The notes beneath the pieces were generated by a model. That model was not told the DNA's origin, ran no database searches, and saw nothing but the letters and a program-made list of their open reading frames with translations. Below, one piece after another: positions 1 through 6,991 of a stretch of 64,000 bases of DNA. The stretch is from Alterisphingorhabdus sp051668705. Lineage in GTDB: Bacteria; Pseudomonadota; Alphaproteobacteria; Sphingomonadales; Sphingomonadaceae. The translations under genes and the position numbers were made by a program. The stretch lies in NCBI RefSeq assembly GCF_051668705.1, contig NZ_CP196351.1:2542001-2606000 (forward strand), in the 5' to 3' direction. Each line of letters opens with the position of its first letter. The stretch's first letter is position 1.

Positions 1-1090
1 GGACATCGTGCAGGCCAGTTCGGTTCCTAACTTCATTCCAGATTTTGGGCAGCCCTTTGTACCAGTCGTTGATTTTAAGTGATGGAAAAACGAAGTCGCA
101 ACTGGACAAGCGTGGCTGTGCTTCAATTATTTCGAGGGCGGCCCTAGAAAAGGGAATAACCTTCGCGCCAGTTTTCGATTTACCGAAAGACACGAAACCA
201 CGTTCGAGGTCGATCTCTGACCATCGCAGGGACTCAATTTCGTTGCGACGGCAGCCGGTTAACATCAAAACCCGGATTATCGCACATCCCTTCTCATACT
301 TTGATTCCTGCTCCATTTCGCAGAGCGCACGTTCCAGCGTCGCTTGTTCAGCTTTCGTAAGATACCGCTCAACTCTTCTATCCGGCGCTAAGCGAATACC
401 AAACGCTGGGTTACGCCCGATCAAGCCTTCACGCACAGCATAGCTTAATGCACTAGAAAGCGTCTTCACCGCTTTCGCGGCTGTGCCTTCACCACCCGTC
501 ACTCGGGCACGACCTCGTTTCTTTGTCTTTACATCCACCGCAGTCTTTCCTTCGGAGATGTCATCGCGCATTCTTTGGATGTCTTTTTTTGTGAGCTCCG
601 AAATTTTAATATCGCCAATGAGCGGTCTTATATGGCGCTTGATCTGATTGACGTTGTTTTTAATATCTTTCGGCTTGCGGGGTGTTCCAAACTTCGCACC
701 TCGCATACGTGAACGTCTCCCATCGGTCGTAATCCATTTGTCGCAGACTTCACCGACAGATAACTCCGCAGCTTTAGCCTCAAGTTCCGCAGCGATCCTT
801 TGACGTTCCTGCTCTACCAGATCATTGCCTGCCTGCATTTCAGCGATTGCTGTGAAGGCTTCCTTTCTTGCAAATGCTACTCCCATTGTCGGGTAGGAGC
901 CGATTGTCATTTTTCTGATTTTGGCACGGCGCCCCGAACCAATTCGTGTTTGAACGATAAAAGCGATTTTGCCTTTCGAGTAGAAGCGGACGCCAAAACC
1001 CTTGGGCGATGCATCCCAAATGATTGTGTCTTTACCTCTGTTATCGAACTCTTCTATAACTTTCGTTGTTAGTTTTACTGCTTGCGTCAT
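1..1090 (-). CDS. Tyrosine recombinase (phage/ICE integrase), C-terminus cut by window edge
   Basis: Reading the minus strand from ATG at 1090 gives an uninterrupted 363-codon frame that runs off the left edge. The N-terminus (about residues 1-95) looks like the arm-binding domain of P4-type integrases, with 'GFGVRFYSKG' and 'MTIGSYPTMGVAFARKEA'. A SAM-like core-binding domain and the start of the catalytic domain follow. The Arg box is present as 'LTGCRRNEIESLRW', with R281 the expected catalytic arginine. The HxxR and Tyr boxes would lie outside the window. The gene reads away from the tRNA-Arg fragment at 1313-1359, so it is the integrase of an element to the left that uses the same tRNA. 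The family is clear; whether the gene is intact is unknown. Confidence 0.9.
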   Translation of the reverse strand, partial: MTQAVKLTTKVIEEFDNRGKDTIIWDASPKGFGVRFYSKGKIAFIVQTRIGSGRRAKIRKMTIGSYPTMGVAFARKEAFTAIAEMQAGNDLVEQERQRIAAELEAKAAELSVGEVCDKWITTDGRRSRMRGAKFGTPRKPKDIKNNVNQIKRHIRPLIGDIKISELTKKDIQRMRDDISEGKTAVDVKTKKRGRARVTGGEGTAAKAVKTLSSALSYAVREGLIGRNPAFGIRLAPDRRVERYLTKAEQATLERALCEMEQESKYEKGCAIIRVLMLTGCRRNEIESLRWSEIDLERGFVSFGKSKTGAKVIPFSRAALEIIEAQPRLSSCDFVFPSLKINDWYKGLPKIWNEVRNRTGLHDV

Positions 1091-1137
1091 GATACACCTT
1101 TCCAAATTACGCTGGAAAATCAACACATTGTCGAAGA

Positions 1138-1207
1138 TGTGATACCTAGCGCGGTGAACTTGCACTCGCGGCCAAATCTGGCTCGCTAGGTATCACATAG
1201 GTATCAC
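1138..1207. repeat. Inverted plus direct repeat beside the integrase and att site
   Basis: TGTGATACCTAGCG at 1138-1151 is repeated as its exact reverse complement at 1184-1197, 32 bases apart. TAGGTATCAC then recurs directly at 1198-1207. Three copies of one 10-base word between an integrase start and its attachment site suit arm-type integrase sites or an integrase operator. The 355-base gap 1091-1445 otherwise holds only the tRNA fragment and AT-rich sequence. Confidence 0.6.
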
Positions 1208-1312
1208 CATACAGGGAAAACCCAGTATACAGACAGTCAGAAATCCAAGGTTTTTATTTCTGAATCAAGGTGTTAGTGACATTGCGTGACTTACCGTGAT
1301 TTAGAAAATACG

Positions 1313-1359
1313 TTCTCCGAAGGCAGAGGCCAGAGGTTCGAATCCTCTCGGGTGCGCCA
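1313..1359 (+). tRNA. tRNA-Arg(CCG) 3' half: attachment-site remnant, not a functional tRNA
   Basis: The 47 bases match the 3' part of a tRNA: an anticodon loop CTCCGAA (anticodon CCG), a 3' anticodon strand GGCAG, a T arm AGAGG-TTCGAAT-CCTCT and an acceptor strand CGGGTGC followed by G and CCA. The sequence just upstream cannot pair with the 3' anticodon strand and no D arm or 5' acceptor strand exists. It is therefore the duplicated core left by integration into a tRNA-Arg gene. Anticodon identity rests on the loop alone. Confidence 0.8.
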
Positions 1360-1360
1360 T
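1343..1360 (+). repeat. att direct repeat, left copy
   Basis: TCCTCTCGGGTGCGCCAT is identical to the copy at 15709-15726. It comprises the 3' T-stem strand, acceptor strand and CCA of the tRNA-Arg fragment plus one base. It is the likely crossover region of the element to its right, and possibly also of the element to its left. Confidence 0.8.
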
Positions 1361-1422
1361 ATATGCGAATATTCATTTAATATCAGAGAGATAAAAAAGC
1401 GACCTTGGGCGCAAAGGGCCAA

Positions 1423-1445
1423 CTGTACCACAATGGTGTAACACA
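1423..1445 (+). repeat. Candidate arm-type site, left end
   Basis: The stretch starts CTGTACCACAA and is closely related to 15626-15648 at the right end of the element, with most of 23 positions shared. It ends directly at the integrase start codon. Matching motifs just inside both ends of an integrative element are typical of arm-type recombinase sites. This is read by eye and not tested. Confidence 0.5.
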
Positions 1446-3173
1446 ATGGGCAGGAAAACCGGCACTCGGCATCCGCATCTGATGCGCCGAAATAATGTTT
1501 TCTACGTGCGGTTTCGTATTCCCAAACAACTTGCACTTAAGCTAGGTATAAGAGAACTTTGTAGATCGCTACGTACCTCTGATCTTCCAACCGCCAAGAT
1601 CAAAACAATCACGGCTACCTTTTGGTTTACCGAAACAATAGCTATATTGGAAAAGATGACATCTCCGACCCGAATTGATTTAGAAAATGCTGCAAGAGAG
1701 TTTTTTGAAACTCTGCAGAAGCAAATTGACCAACCACGGGATTTCATGTCGGATCAATCTGGCATGGAAATGGATCATCAGTTAGAGCTTTCTTACACTG
1801 AGATTGCGAAGCTTGACCAAGCAATTGCCTCTAACCAGTTTGACGATGTTGAAACACAAGATAGCATCCATGAACTCGAGAAACTCGTCGAAAATGAAAT
1901 AAGTAACACCGACAGAACGTTGGTGCTGCAGTTGATTGCAAGAGCAAAACGCCAGCAACTCCGGTATTTCATTCATCAATTATCGGAGCCATTGAAAGAC
2001 TTTGAATCAGACGATTCCATATTCACGATGGAATCTGGTGCTAATTCTGCGACAATTTCTTCATCTGCTGCAAATGAGGTCTTCAAGCCTGAGTTCAATA
2101 TCCGTGCTGCAGGAGAGCTTTACATTGAAGCTCTACGGAAAGAGGGGCTAGGTGTTTCGACAATCAGTGAAACTCGCCGGGTGCTTATCTGGATGGGTGA
2201 CAAGTTTGGCGAAAACAAGCCACTATCCAAACTCTCTAAAGATCAATTGCGCGACTTTAGGGACGATATCGTGCGGCTTGGTAAAGGCAAACAGGGTAAA
2301 TCTACTGGCTTAAGTGCTCGGCTCACCAATGACCCTTCAAAGCGCCTACACAATGAAACCCGAAAAAGATATTGGCGTTTCGTTCGAGGCTTTTTCTCTT
2401 GGGCAGAATCAGAACACGAAGTGCAAAACCCGGCCAACGGATTGATTGCAAAGTTCGGCAAAGCAATGCCTTCTCGAGAGACGAATCCACTCTCTCTTGA
2501 AGAAATAGATAAATTCCTTGAAATTCCGCTCTTTTCCGGTTCACGGTCTAATAAGAATCTTTCGGATTCAGGTTCAAACTTTCATCGACGTGGTCACTGG
2601 TGGTCGGGTATCCTCCATTTAGTTTATGGAATGCGCGGGGGTGAATGCACTCAGCTTCTTCCCTCTGATTTCAACTTTAATACGAAAATCCCCTACTTTG
2701 AAATTCAACCCGGTACACTGCCTGATGGACGAAAGAAGCAGCATAAAAATCACTTGCAAACGCACGCTTTTCCTATTCCGGAAGAGCTATTGAAACTTGG
2801 TTTAAAAGAGTTTGTCGATGCTCGCTCAAAGAAGAACCGTCGGCTGCTCTTCGAGTTTAGATTGGGAACAGATCGAGCCAGTGATGGATCAACTAAGTTT
2901 TGGATTAGACAGCTCAAGAAGGCCGGTCTGCACAGCGCGGGGAGAGGTACTCATGTATTCCGACATACTGTCGTGGCTCGCCTGAGATCAGAAGGCGTAA
3001 GTGATGAGGAAATTGCTTTTCTTCAGGGACGAAGTTCTACAACGGTAACAGGAAACTACGGGCCCGAGAAACAGTTGGAGATAAAGCTTAAAACACTTCG
3101 CCGACTGCCATATCTGAATGGTCTAGTCGAGAAACTCGGGGGAGCTTATGATCCCAAGAAGCACCGCCCTTAG
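1446..3173 (+). CDS. Tyrosine recombinase (site-specific integrase), 575 aa
   Basis: The protein should integrate and excise the element at the tRNA-Arg 3' end. The first 60 residues, with 'YVRFRIPKQLALKLG' and 'RSLRTSDLPTAKIKT', resemble the DUF6538-type N-terminus of long proteobacterial integrases. A helical spacer and a core-binding domain (about 215-330) precede the catalytic domain. Catalytic residues are visible: R397 in 'YGMRGGECTQL', H503-x-x-R506 in 'HVFRHT', and Y538 in 'TGNYG'. At 575 aa it is longer than lambda-type integrases but normal for this subfamily. The start lies 86 bases from the left att repeat, inside a repeat motif shared with the right end, so expression may be linked to integrase or excisionase binding. 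AT-rich codon use differs from the chromosome. Confidence 0.93.
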   Translation: MGRKTGTRHPHLMRRNNVFYVRFRIPKQLALKLGIRELCRSLRTSDLPTAKIKTITATFWFTETIAILEKMTSPTRIDLENAAREFFETLQKQIDQPRDFMSDQSGMEMDHQLELSYTEIAKLDQAIASNQFDDVETQDSIHELEKLVENEISNTDRTLVLQLIARAKRQQLRYFIHQLSEPLKDFESDDSIFTMESGANSATISSSAANEVFKPEFNIRAAGELYIEALRKEGLGVSTISETRRVLIWMGDKFGENKPLSKLSKDQLRDFRDDIVRLGKGKQGKSTGLSARLTNDPSKRLHNETRKRYWRFVRGFFSWAESEHEVQNPANGLIAKFGKAMPSRETNPLSLEEIDKFLEIPLFSGSRSNKNLSDSGSNFHRRGHWWSGILHLVYGMRGGECTQLLPSDFNFNTKIPYFEIQPGTLPDGRKKQHKNHLQTHAFPIPEELLKLGLKEFVDARSKKNRRLLFEFRLGTDRASDGSTKFWIRQLKKAGLHSAGRGTHVFRHTVVARLRSEGVSDEEIAFLQGRSSTTVTGNYGPEKQLEIKLKTLRRLPYLNGLVEKLGGAYDPKKHRP

Positions 3174-3358
3174 CTATCCATATTGCAATGATAGCATGAC
3201 AGATAAAACACTTTCTGTTGATTTCTGCTCGAACTTGAGAGTATATGATATTATCTGCGTATCAAGGAGGATCAGTAGATAGGGTCGAGAGACACTAGGC
3301 TACAGCGCAAGCCCGGTTGTTTGTATCGACCGGCCGCGCTCCTTGGTTGCGGAAACTG

Positions 3359-3374
3359 GTGCAAAAAATTGCAC
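3359..3374. promoter_or_regulatory. Palindrome GTGCAA-N4-TTGCAC upstream of excisionase-like gene
   Basis: This perfect 6-bp inverted repeat with a 4-base AT spacer ends 11 bases before the ATG of the small HTH gene. It overlaps the position expected for its promoter or ribosome-binding region. It could be an autoregulatory operator for the HTH protein or a recombination directionality site. Confidence 0.4.
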
Positions 3375-3385
3375 GGGGACCGCAG

Positions 3386-3598
3386 ATGGAAGACAGATAC
3401 TATACTCCGAAAGAAGCAGCAGAGTTTTTGAGAGTCAGCGTCGCAACGCTTGCGCGATGGCGTACCCAAATCTCAGGACCTATCTACGTCAAGTTAGGTA
3501 AACGAAAGAACTCCCCCGTAAGATATCGGGGGTCTTCCTTGCTTCTTTACACCGAGGTTTACGGCATACCCGCTGACCAACCTCAGGATGCTCAATAG
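3386..3598 (+). CDS. Excisionase/AlpA-like helix-turn-helix protein, 70 aa
   Basis: The N-terminus 'YYTPKEAAEFLRVSVATLARW' (split here only by convention) is a MerR/excisionase-type winged HTH in which the Tyr-Thr-Pro-x-Glu-Ala-Ala start and the final Arg-Trp are diagnostic. The middle, 'GPIYVKLGKRKNSPVRY', is the usual wing. Such proteins bend att DNA as recombination directionality factors or act as DNA-binding activators. An in-frame start exists at 3317, but the 23 extra residues do not look like part of the family, so the ATG at 3386 was chosen. It sits between the integrase and the replication-protein gene, as excisionase genes often do. Confidence 0.75.
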   Translation: MEDRYYTPKEAAEFLRVSVATLARWRTQISGPIYVKLGKRKNSPVRYRGSSLLLYTEVYGIPADQPQDAQ

Positions 3599-3637
3599 AC
3601 GTATCTCACTGCGACTCAAATTTAAGGTAGGTTCAAC

Positions 3638-4732
3638 GTGCCGGTCAAAATTTCAAAAAATAAGTTCCAGTTCTATAACAAGCCGCAACCGATAGCTAAG
3701 CCTAAGCCTCTTTATGAGTTGTTCCCCAATGTAATTACTCTGAGTGATGGGAAAATAATAAGAGTTTCTGTCCCAGTACCAGACCGCCTTACACTGATAG
3801 TGGATATAACTAGCAATATATATGGGAAGAACGCGCCAGCAGATATAACGGTTGCGGAGTGGGTAAAACACACCGGTGACTATTTGAAGGATCAACCTTT
3901 CAATTCCCAGCACGTCGACAACCACTATGTTCCTGGCCCACCGTCTTGGTATCACTTTGTGATGTTAGGAATGGGGTCGAGAGAGTCTAAGGTCTGGTTT
4001 GAATTTCGCAAAGCCACGAAAAAATTACCTGCGCGTATGCGGCTAACAATGAACCCACGAAAATTGGGGCCAAAGGGGTTTAAAACGCTGATCAATATAT
4101 TATCCGATCCTAATGGGCCGTTTTCGATCAAGCCGCTCGTGAAATCTGCTAGAGTTACTAAGTTTGATGTCGCCATTGATATAGTCGGACTTCAAACATC
4201 TGATGTTATCGCCTTTCATCCGAAACAAGGAAAAAGGTCCATGTATGTTGGTAAAGATGGAGTCCTAGAGACTCTCAATATCCATCGTACGGTTTCGGCT
4301 TCCAAACCCGCAGGTAACGCTATGGTTCGCATTTATGACCGTGCTCGAGAGCGATCCGATAAAGGCAAACCACGCCCTTTTGGAAAGGCGGAAGTCACAC
4401 GTATTGAGGTAACCAAGGCACCCAAAAAGCCTTATAATGAATTTTTGAAACTACCTGATAGCAACGACCCATTCTCAGAGTTGAGAGTTGGATATTCTGG
4501 AGATCAACTGTCACCTTCGCCGCTTTGGTTCCAATACTTCACTTTGATACGTACAATGCCACAACAAGACGCCGCAGATTTGCTCCAACTATCCAGTGGT
4601 ACAGCGACCAGTTTTCGCAAGGCAATGAGAGTGCCATCTGCACCATTGGTTTCAAAAATCAACAATTGGGAAGGATGGAAAGAAGGACTCAAGTACACAG
4701 GACTAAATCTACTAATCAACGTAGGAAAGTAA
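3638..4732 (+). CDS. Replication initiation protein-like (Rep_trans family), 364 aa
   Basis: The central part carries the hallmarks of rolling-circle or phage-type initiators: 'VTKFDVAIDIVG' (about 180-191), 'MVRIYDRARERS' (about 229-240) and 'VTRIEVTK' (about 251-258). These match the hydrophobic-Asp, Tyr-Asp/Lys and Arg-x-Glu-x strands of Rep_trans proteins. Such proteins nick a double-stranded origin and would let an excised circle replicate. The start is GTG with an AAGGTAGG ribosome-binding site. The C-terminus, 'SKINNWEGWKEGLKYTG', is unassigned. The assignment rests on motif pattern and on its place beside the integrase and excisionase, and I cannot point to a catalytic tyrosine with confidence. 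Confidence 0.6.
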   Translation: MPVKISKNKFQFYNKPQPIAKPKPLYELFPNVITLSDGKIIRVSVPVPDRLTLIVDITSNIYGKNAPADITVAEWVKHTGDYLKDQPFNSQHVDNHYVPGPPSWYHFVMLGMGSRESKVWFEFRKATKKLPARMRLTMNPRKLGPKGFKTLINILSDPNGPFSIKPLVKSARVTKFDVAIDIVGLQTSDVIAFHPKQGKRSMYVGKDGVLETLNIHRTVSASKPAGNAMVRIYDRARERSDKGKPRPFGKAEVTRIEVTKAPKKPYNEFLKLPDSNDPFSELRVGYSGDQLSPSPLWFQYFTLIRTMPQQDAADLLQLSSGTATSFRKAMRVPSAPLVSKINNWEGWKEGLKYTGLNLLINVGK

Positions 4733-4803
4733 CTCTGCCTAAATGTCGGAACCGTTATTTCGAAGAGCAGTTGGTTGAACCTTTGATGAAACTAAACCAT
4801 ACA

Positions 4804-4848
4804 CCGGTCAAGCTAACCCCGAGCAGGTCATGCCCCGATCCAGACCGG
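4804..4848. repeat. Short inverted repeat downstream of rep-like gene
   Basis: CCGGTC at 4804-4809 and GACCGG at 4843-4848 can pair across a 33-base loop, in the 139-base gap between two convergent genes. It might be a weak terminator or part of a nick-site region for the upstream Rep-like protein. There is no T-run, and the evidence is slight. Confidence 0.2.
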
Positions 4849-4871
4849 CCAGTTGTGAAAACTAGCAGAAG

Positions 4872-5330
4872 TTATACCCCTACAGCGCGAACTATCGACA
4901 AAATCAAAAGTGTCACCCCAACCAAAACCATCGCCTGTTTTGTGTAGAAGAATGTGTCTTGGAACAATCGTATGGTTTTTCCAAGACGCCTAAGCTTATA
5001 TTCTCCCGATGTGTTTATTGCTGCATTTGTGTTCGACCAAAGACCGAAAAGCATTTGTAGATAGTCAAACAAAATTGTCGCAAACCCGAATAGTATTGAC
5101 CATATCAAAGTGTCTGAGCTGCTTGCTTTTACCGCATTGCTAAAATCGGTGCTGGTAGAAAGAAGGCCAAAGCTTGCGGCGATCAGGCCGAAACCGATGT
5201 ATCTTACTAATTCGCTAGTTTCTTCTGAAAAATAATTTTGGTTGGACCGATATTTTGCGCGCCGTTCCCGGGGACTAAGTTCATCATCATTTTTGAGCCC
5301 TACGTCACTCGGCTGTTCTTTCTCTGACAT
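4872..5330 (-). CDS. Three-TM membrane protein coupled to HU gene, 152 aa, function unknown
   Basis: I do not recognise the family. The first 40 residues are hydrophilic and charged ('SPRERRAKYRSNQNYFSEE'). Three hydrophobic segments follow at about 42-58, 74-98 and 130-150. The loop between TM2 and TM3 is basic ('YKLRRLGKTIRLF'), suggesting it faces the cytoplasm. The start codon shares its A with the stop codon of the upstream HU gene, so the two are translated in series. Membrane proteins in such cargo positions are sometimes toxic effectors or entry-exclusion proteins, but nothing here proves either. Confidence 0.7.
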   Translation of the reverse strand: MSEKEQPSDVGLKNDDELSPRERRAKYRSNQNYFSEETSELVRYIGFGLIAASFGLLSTSTDFSNAVKASSSDTLIWSILFGFATILFDYLQMLFGLWSNTNAAINTSGEYKLRRLGKTIRLFQDTFFYTKQAMVLVGVTLLILSIVRAVGV

Positions 5331-5698
5331 TATGGTTCGTTCCGATTGCCGCCATAGCCGTCATCGTCACCTCCGCGGGACGATTTAATTCTTGTTCCTC
5401 CATATCCATCATCACCACCACCACGTCCATTTACGGCATCTTTCAAAGCCTGTCCGGTTTTGAATCTCGGTTGCCGGGATGCCGGCATCTGCATCGGTTC
5501 TCCGGTTCGAGGATTCCGGCCAGTAGATGCTTTTCTATTTTTAAGAGAAAATGTGCCAAAGCCTACGAGCCTGACTTCTTCACCTCTTTTCAAGCTCATT
5601 GTTATTGAATCGAAGATTGCGTCTACAGCTTTTGCCGCATCAGATTTTGACAATCCGCTTTGTTCAGCAACCGCACTCACAATGTCTTGTTTATTCAT
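5330..5698 (-). CDS. HU/IHF-family DNA-binding protein with Gly-rich RGG-type tail, 122 aa
   Basis: Residues 1-90 are a complete HU fold, with 'MNKQDIVSAVAEQSGLSKSDA' at the start, 'VRLVGFGTFSLKNRKA' before the arm, and 'GRNPRTGEPMQMPA' as the DNA-intercalating arm. The tail (about 91-122) is unusual: 'GRGGGDDGYGG' and a second related copy 'RGGDDDGYGG' form an acidic RGG/GYGG repeat absent from housekeeping HU. The role is DNA bending, perhaps as accessory factor for the element's recombinases. The downstream membrane gene overlaps by one base. The gene is divergent from the serine recombinase, with two inverted repeats in the shared 152-base gap. Confidence 0.9.
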   Translation of the reverse strand: MNKQDIVSAVAEQSGLSKSDAAKAVDAIFDSITMSLKRGEEVRLVGFGTFSLKNRKASTGRNPRTGEPMQMPASRQPRFKTGQALKDAVNGRGGGDDGYGGTRIKSSRGGDDDGYGGNRNEP

Positions 5699-5713
5699 CT
5701 CGAATCTCCAATA

Positions 5714-5745
5714 GCAAAACTATTCCAGACAATCTGTTGTTTTGC
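5714..5745. promoter_or_regulatory. Inverted repeat GCAAAAC-N18-GTTTTGC between HU gene and recombinase gene
   Basis: Perfect 7-bp arms lie at 5714-5720 and 5739-5745, directly upstream of the HU start codon. With a second inverted repeat at 5815-5844, the shared upstream region looks like a small control or recombination site. Function is inferred from position. Confidence 0.35.
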
Positions 5746-5814
5746 AATCTCAATGGAATAACCGGGTGCAAAGACCGTTTCTGACTTTACGAACGCCTGA
5801 TTGCTCGTCATAGT

Positions 5815-5844
5815 TTAACAGGTAAACCACCCTTTACTTGTTAA
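5815..5844. promoter_or_regulatory. 12-bp inverted repeat before serine recombinase (operator or res-like site)
   Basis: TTAACAGGTAAA (5815-5826) and TTTACTTGTTAA (5833-5844) are inverted copies with one mismatch and a 6-base spacer. They end six bases before the recombinase ATG, and the right arm runs into the AAGGAG ribosome-binding site. Resolvases commonly bind such imperfect dyads at res and repress their own gene from it. Confidence 0.5.
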
Positions 5845-5850
5845 GGAGCT

Positions 5851-6495
5851 ATGCCTCTAATCGGATATCTAAGGGTCTCCACCGGGAGGCAGCAAGTTTC
5901 GGGGTTAGGATTAGAAGCTCAACGATCTAGCATTGAACAATACGCCTCCCAGATAGGCGAAACCATCGAACAGGTTTTTGTTGAAACAGAATCTGGATCG
6001 AAAAAGAACAGGCCGGAATTAGCTGCAGCTCTCGTTGCGTGCAAAAAACAGAAAGCCACATTGATCATCGCCAAGCTAGATAGGCTGGCGCGCAACGTGG
6101 CTTTTGTATCTTCGCTGATGGAAGCTGGTGTAGAGTTTATCGCGGTTGATGCCCCCTATGCCAATAAGCTCATGCTACACATCCTGTCGGCCTTTGCCGA
6201 ACATGAACGAGAAATGATCTCAGAACGCACCAAGGCTGCGCTTGCAGCAGCGAAGGCCAGAGGTGTTAAGCTCGGACGAAACGGGGCTGTATTGGCAGCC
6301 CAGAACAAGGCTGCTGCCGATAAGCATGCTGAATTGGTTCAAAAGCACATAATGGGAGCGTTGGATGAAGGCTGTGTCACTTATCAAGCAATAGCCAAGC
6401 ATTTGACTTCAGAAGGCGTCAAAACAGCTGACAGCGGTAGATGGCATCCTGCAACAGTGAGGCTGATTATGAAGCGATTGAATATCGAAAAGTAG
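5851..6495 (+). CDS. Serine recombinase (resolvase/invertase family), 214 aa
   Basis: The N-terminus 'IGYLRVSTGRQQ' carries the nucleophilic serine (S10) of the resolvase catalytic domain. 'LIIAKLDRLARNVAFV' (about 72-87) supplies the conserved Leu-Asp-Arg-x-x-Arg region, and 'SAFAEHEREMISERTKAAL' starts the E helix. The C-terminal part (about 150-214), ending 'GRWHPATVRLIMKRL', is a DNA-binding HTH of the Recombinase type. The size fits small resolvases rather than large serine integrases. As a second recombinase in the element it may resolve dimers of a replicating circle or invert a segment. A strong AAGGAG ribosome-binding site precedes the ATG. Confidence 0.93.
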   Translation: MPLIGYLRVSTGRQQVSGLGLEAQRSSIEQYASQIGETIEQVFVETESGSKKNRPELAAALVACKKQKATLIIAKLDRLARNVAFVSSLMEAGVEFIAVDAPYANKLMLHILSAFAEHEREMISERTKAALAAAKARGVKLGRNGAVLAAQNKAAADKHAELVQKHIMGALDEGCVTYQAIAKHLTSEGVKTADSGRWHPATVRLIMKRLNIEK

Positions 6496-6507
6496 TGTGT
6501 ACGCCAG

Positions 6508-6846
6508 TCAACGCGGTCTAGATTGTAGTGCGGCGGTAACCAGTCCCTCTATCCAATCTAGTTCATCATCACTCAATCTAGCTAGCTGGCTGGTCAGTTT
6601 CTTGAATTTTGGCCTATCCGTCGCGCCGATCTCTATGACGTCCGTAAATAACCCGGCAGGGTCGATATCCAGTGCGCTTGAAAGTTTCACAATTGTATTG
6701 AACCTTGCTCCCGTTGAACCTGATTCTAGACGTGAAATCATGTCTACGCTTAATCCCGAAATTCCGGCTAGTTGGTTTTGCGTCAAACCCGCATGACGTC
6801 TGTGGGCGGCAAGTAAATTGCCGAATCTCTGTCTTAACTCGTCCAT
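6508..6846 (-). CDS. XRE-family transcriptional regulator, 112 aa
   Basis: Residues 5-65 form a Cro/C1-type HTH: 'LLAAHRRHAGLTQNQLAGISGLS' (written as consecutive helices 2 and 3), then 'ISRLESGSTGARFNTIVKLS' and 'ALDIDPAGLF'. The remaining 45 residues are a charged helical tail, 'LSDDELDWIEGLVTAAL', probably for dimerisation. It is convergent with the serine recombinase and divergent from a lipoprotein gene, with a perfect 16-bp palindrome in between. The likely role is a repressor of its own gene and of the lipoprotein gene. Confidence 0.9.
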   Translation of the reverse strand: MDELRQRFGNLLAAHRRHAGLTQNQLAGISGLSVDMISRLESGSTGARFNTIVKLSSALDIDPAGLFTDVIEIGATDRPKFKKLTSQLARLSDDELDWIEGLVTAALQSRPR

Positions 6847-6930
6847 GGAACCTCCAGCATTGAGCTAGTGCAGTCCCATGGTCGAAGGGGAGTGAAGCTA
6901 TTTACAGATACGCAAAATATAGACTGCCAT

Positions 6931-6946
6931 TTGCAATCAATTGCAA
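6931..6946. promoter_or_regulatory. Palindrome TTGCAATCAATTGCAA, candidate operator of the XRE regulator
   Basis: Perfect 7-bp arms (TTGCAAT and ATTGCAA) surround a 2-base centre, midway in the 145-base gap between the divergent XRE and lipoprotein genes. The spacing and symmetry fit a Cro/C1-type dimer site. AT-rich flanks could carry both promoters. The link to this regulator is by position only. Confidence 0.55.
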
Positions 6947-6991
6947 TTATAGTTAGCCATAACTCGTAAACTGCTTCGTAGGAGACAATCT

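Larger units (their letters stand above)
1..1360. mobile_element. Right end of a first integrative element in tRNA-Arg (partial)
   Basis: An integrase reading leftwards, repeat-rich non-coding DNA at 1091-1312 and a tRNA 3'-half form the usual end of a tRNA-targeting genomic island. The rest of the element, and presumably the intact tRNA-Arg gene, lie to the left of the window. The boundary is inferred from the tRNA fragment, not from comparison with an empty site. Confidence 0.6.

Noticed and set aside
4525..4947. 140-codon plus-strand frame
   Set aside because: It overlaps the Rep-like gene in another frame and then the convergent membrane gene; no coding signal of its own.
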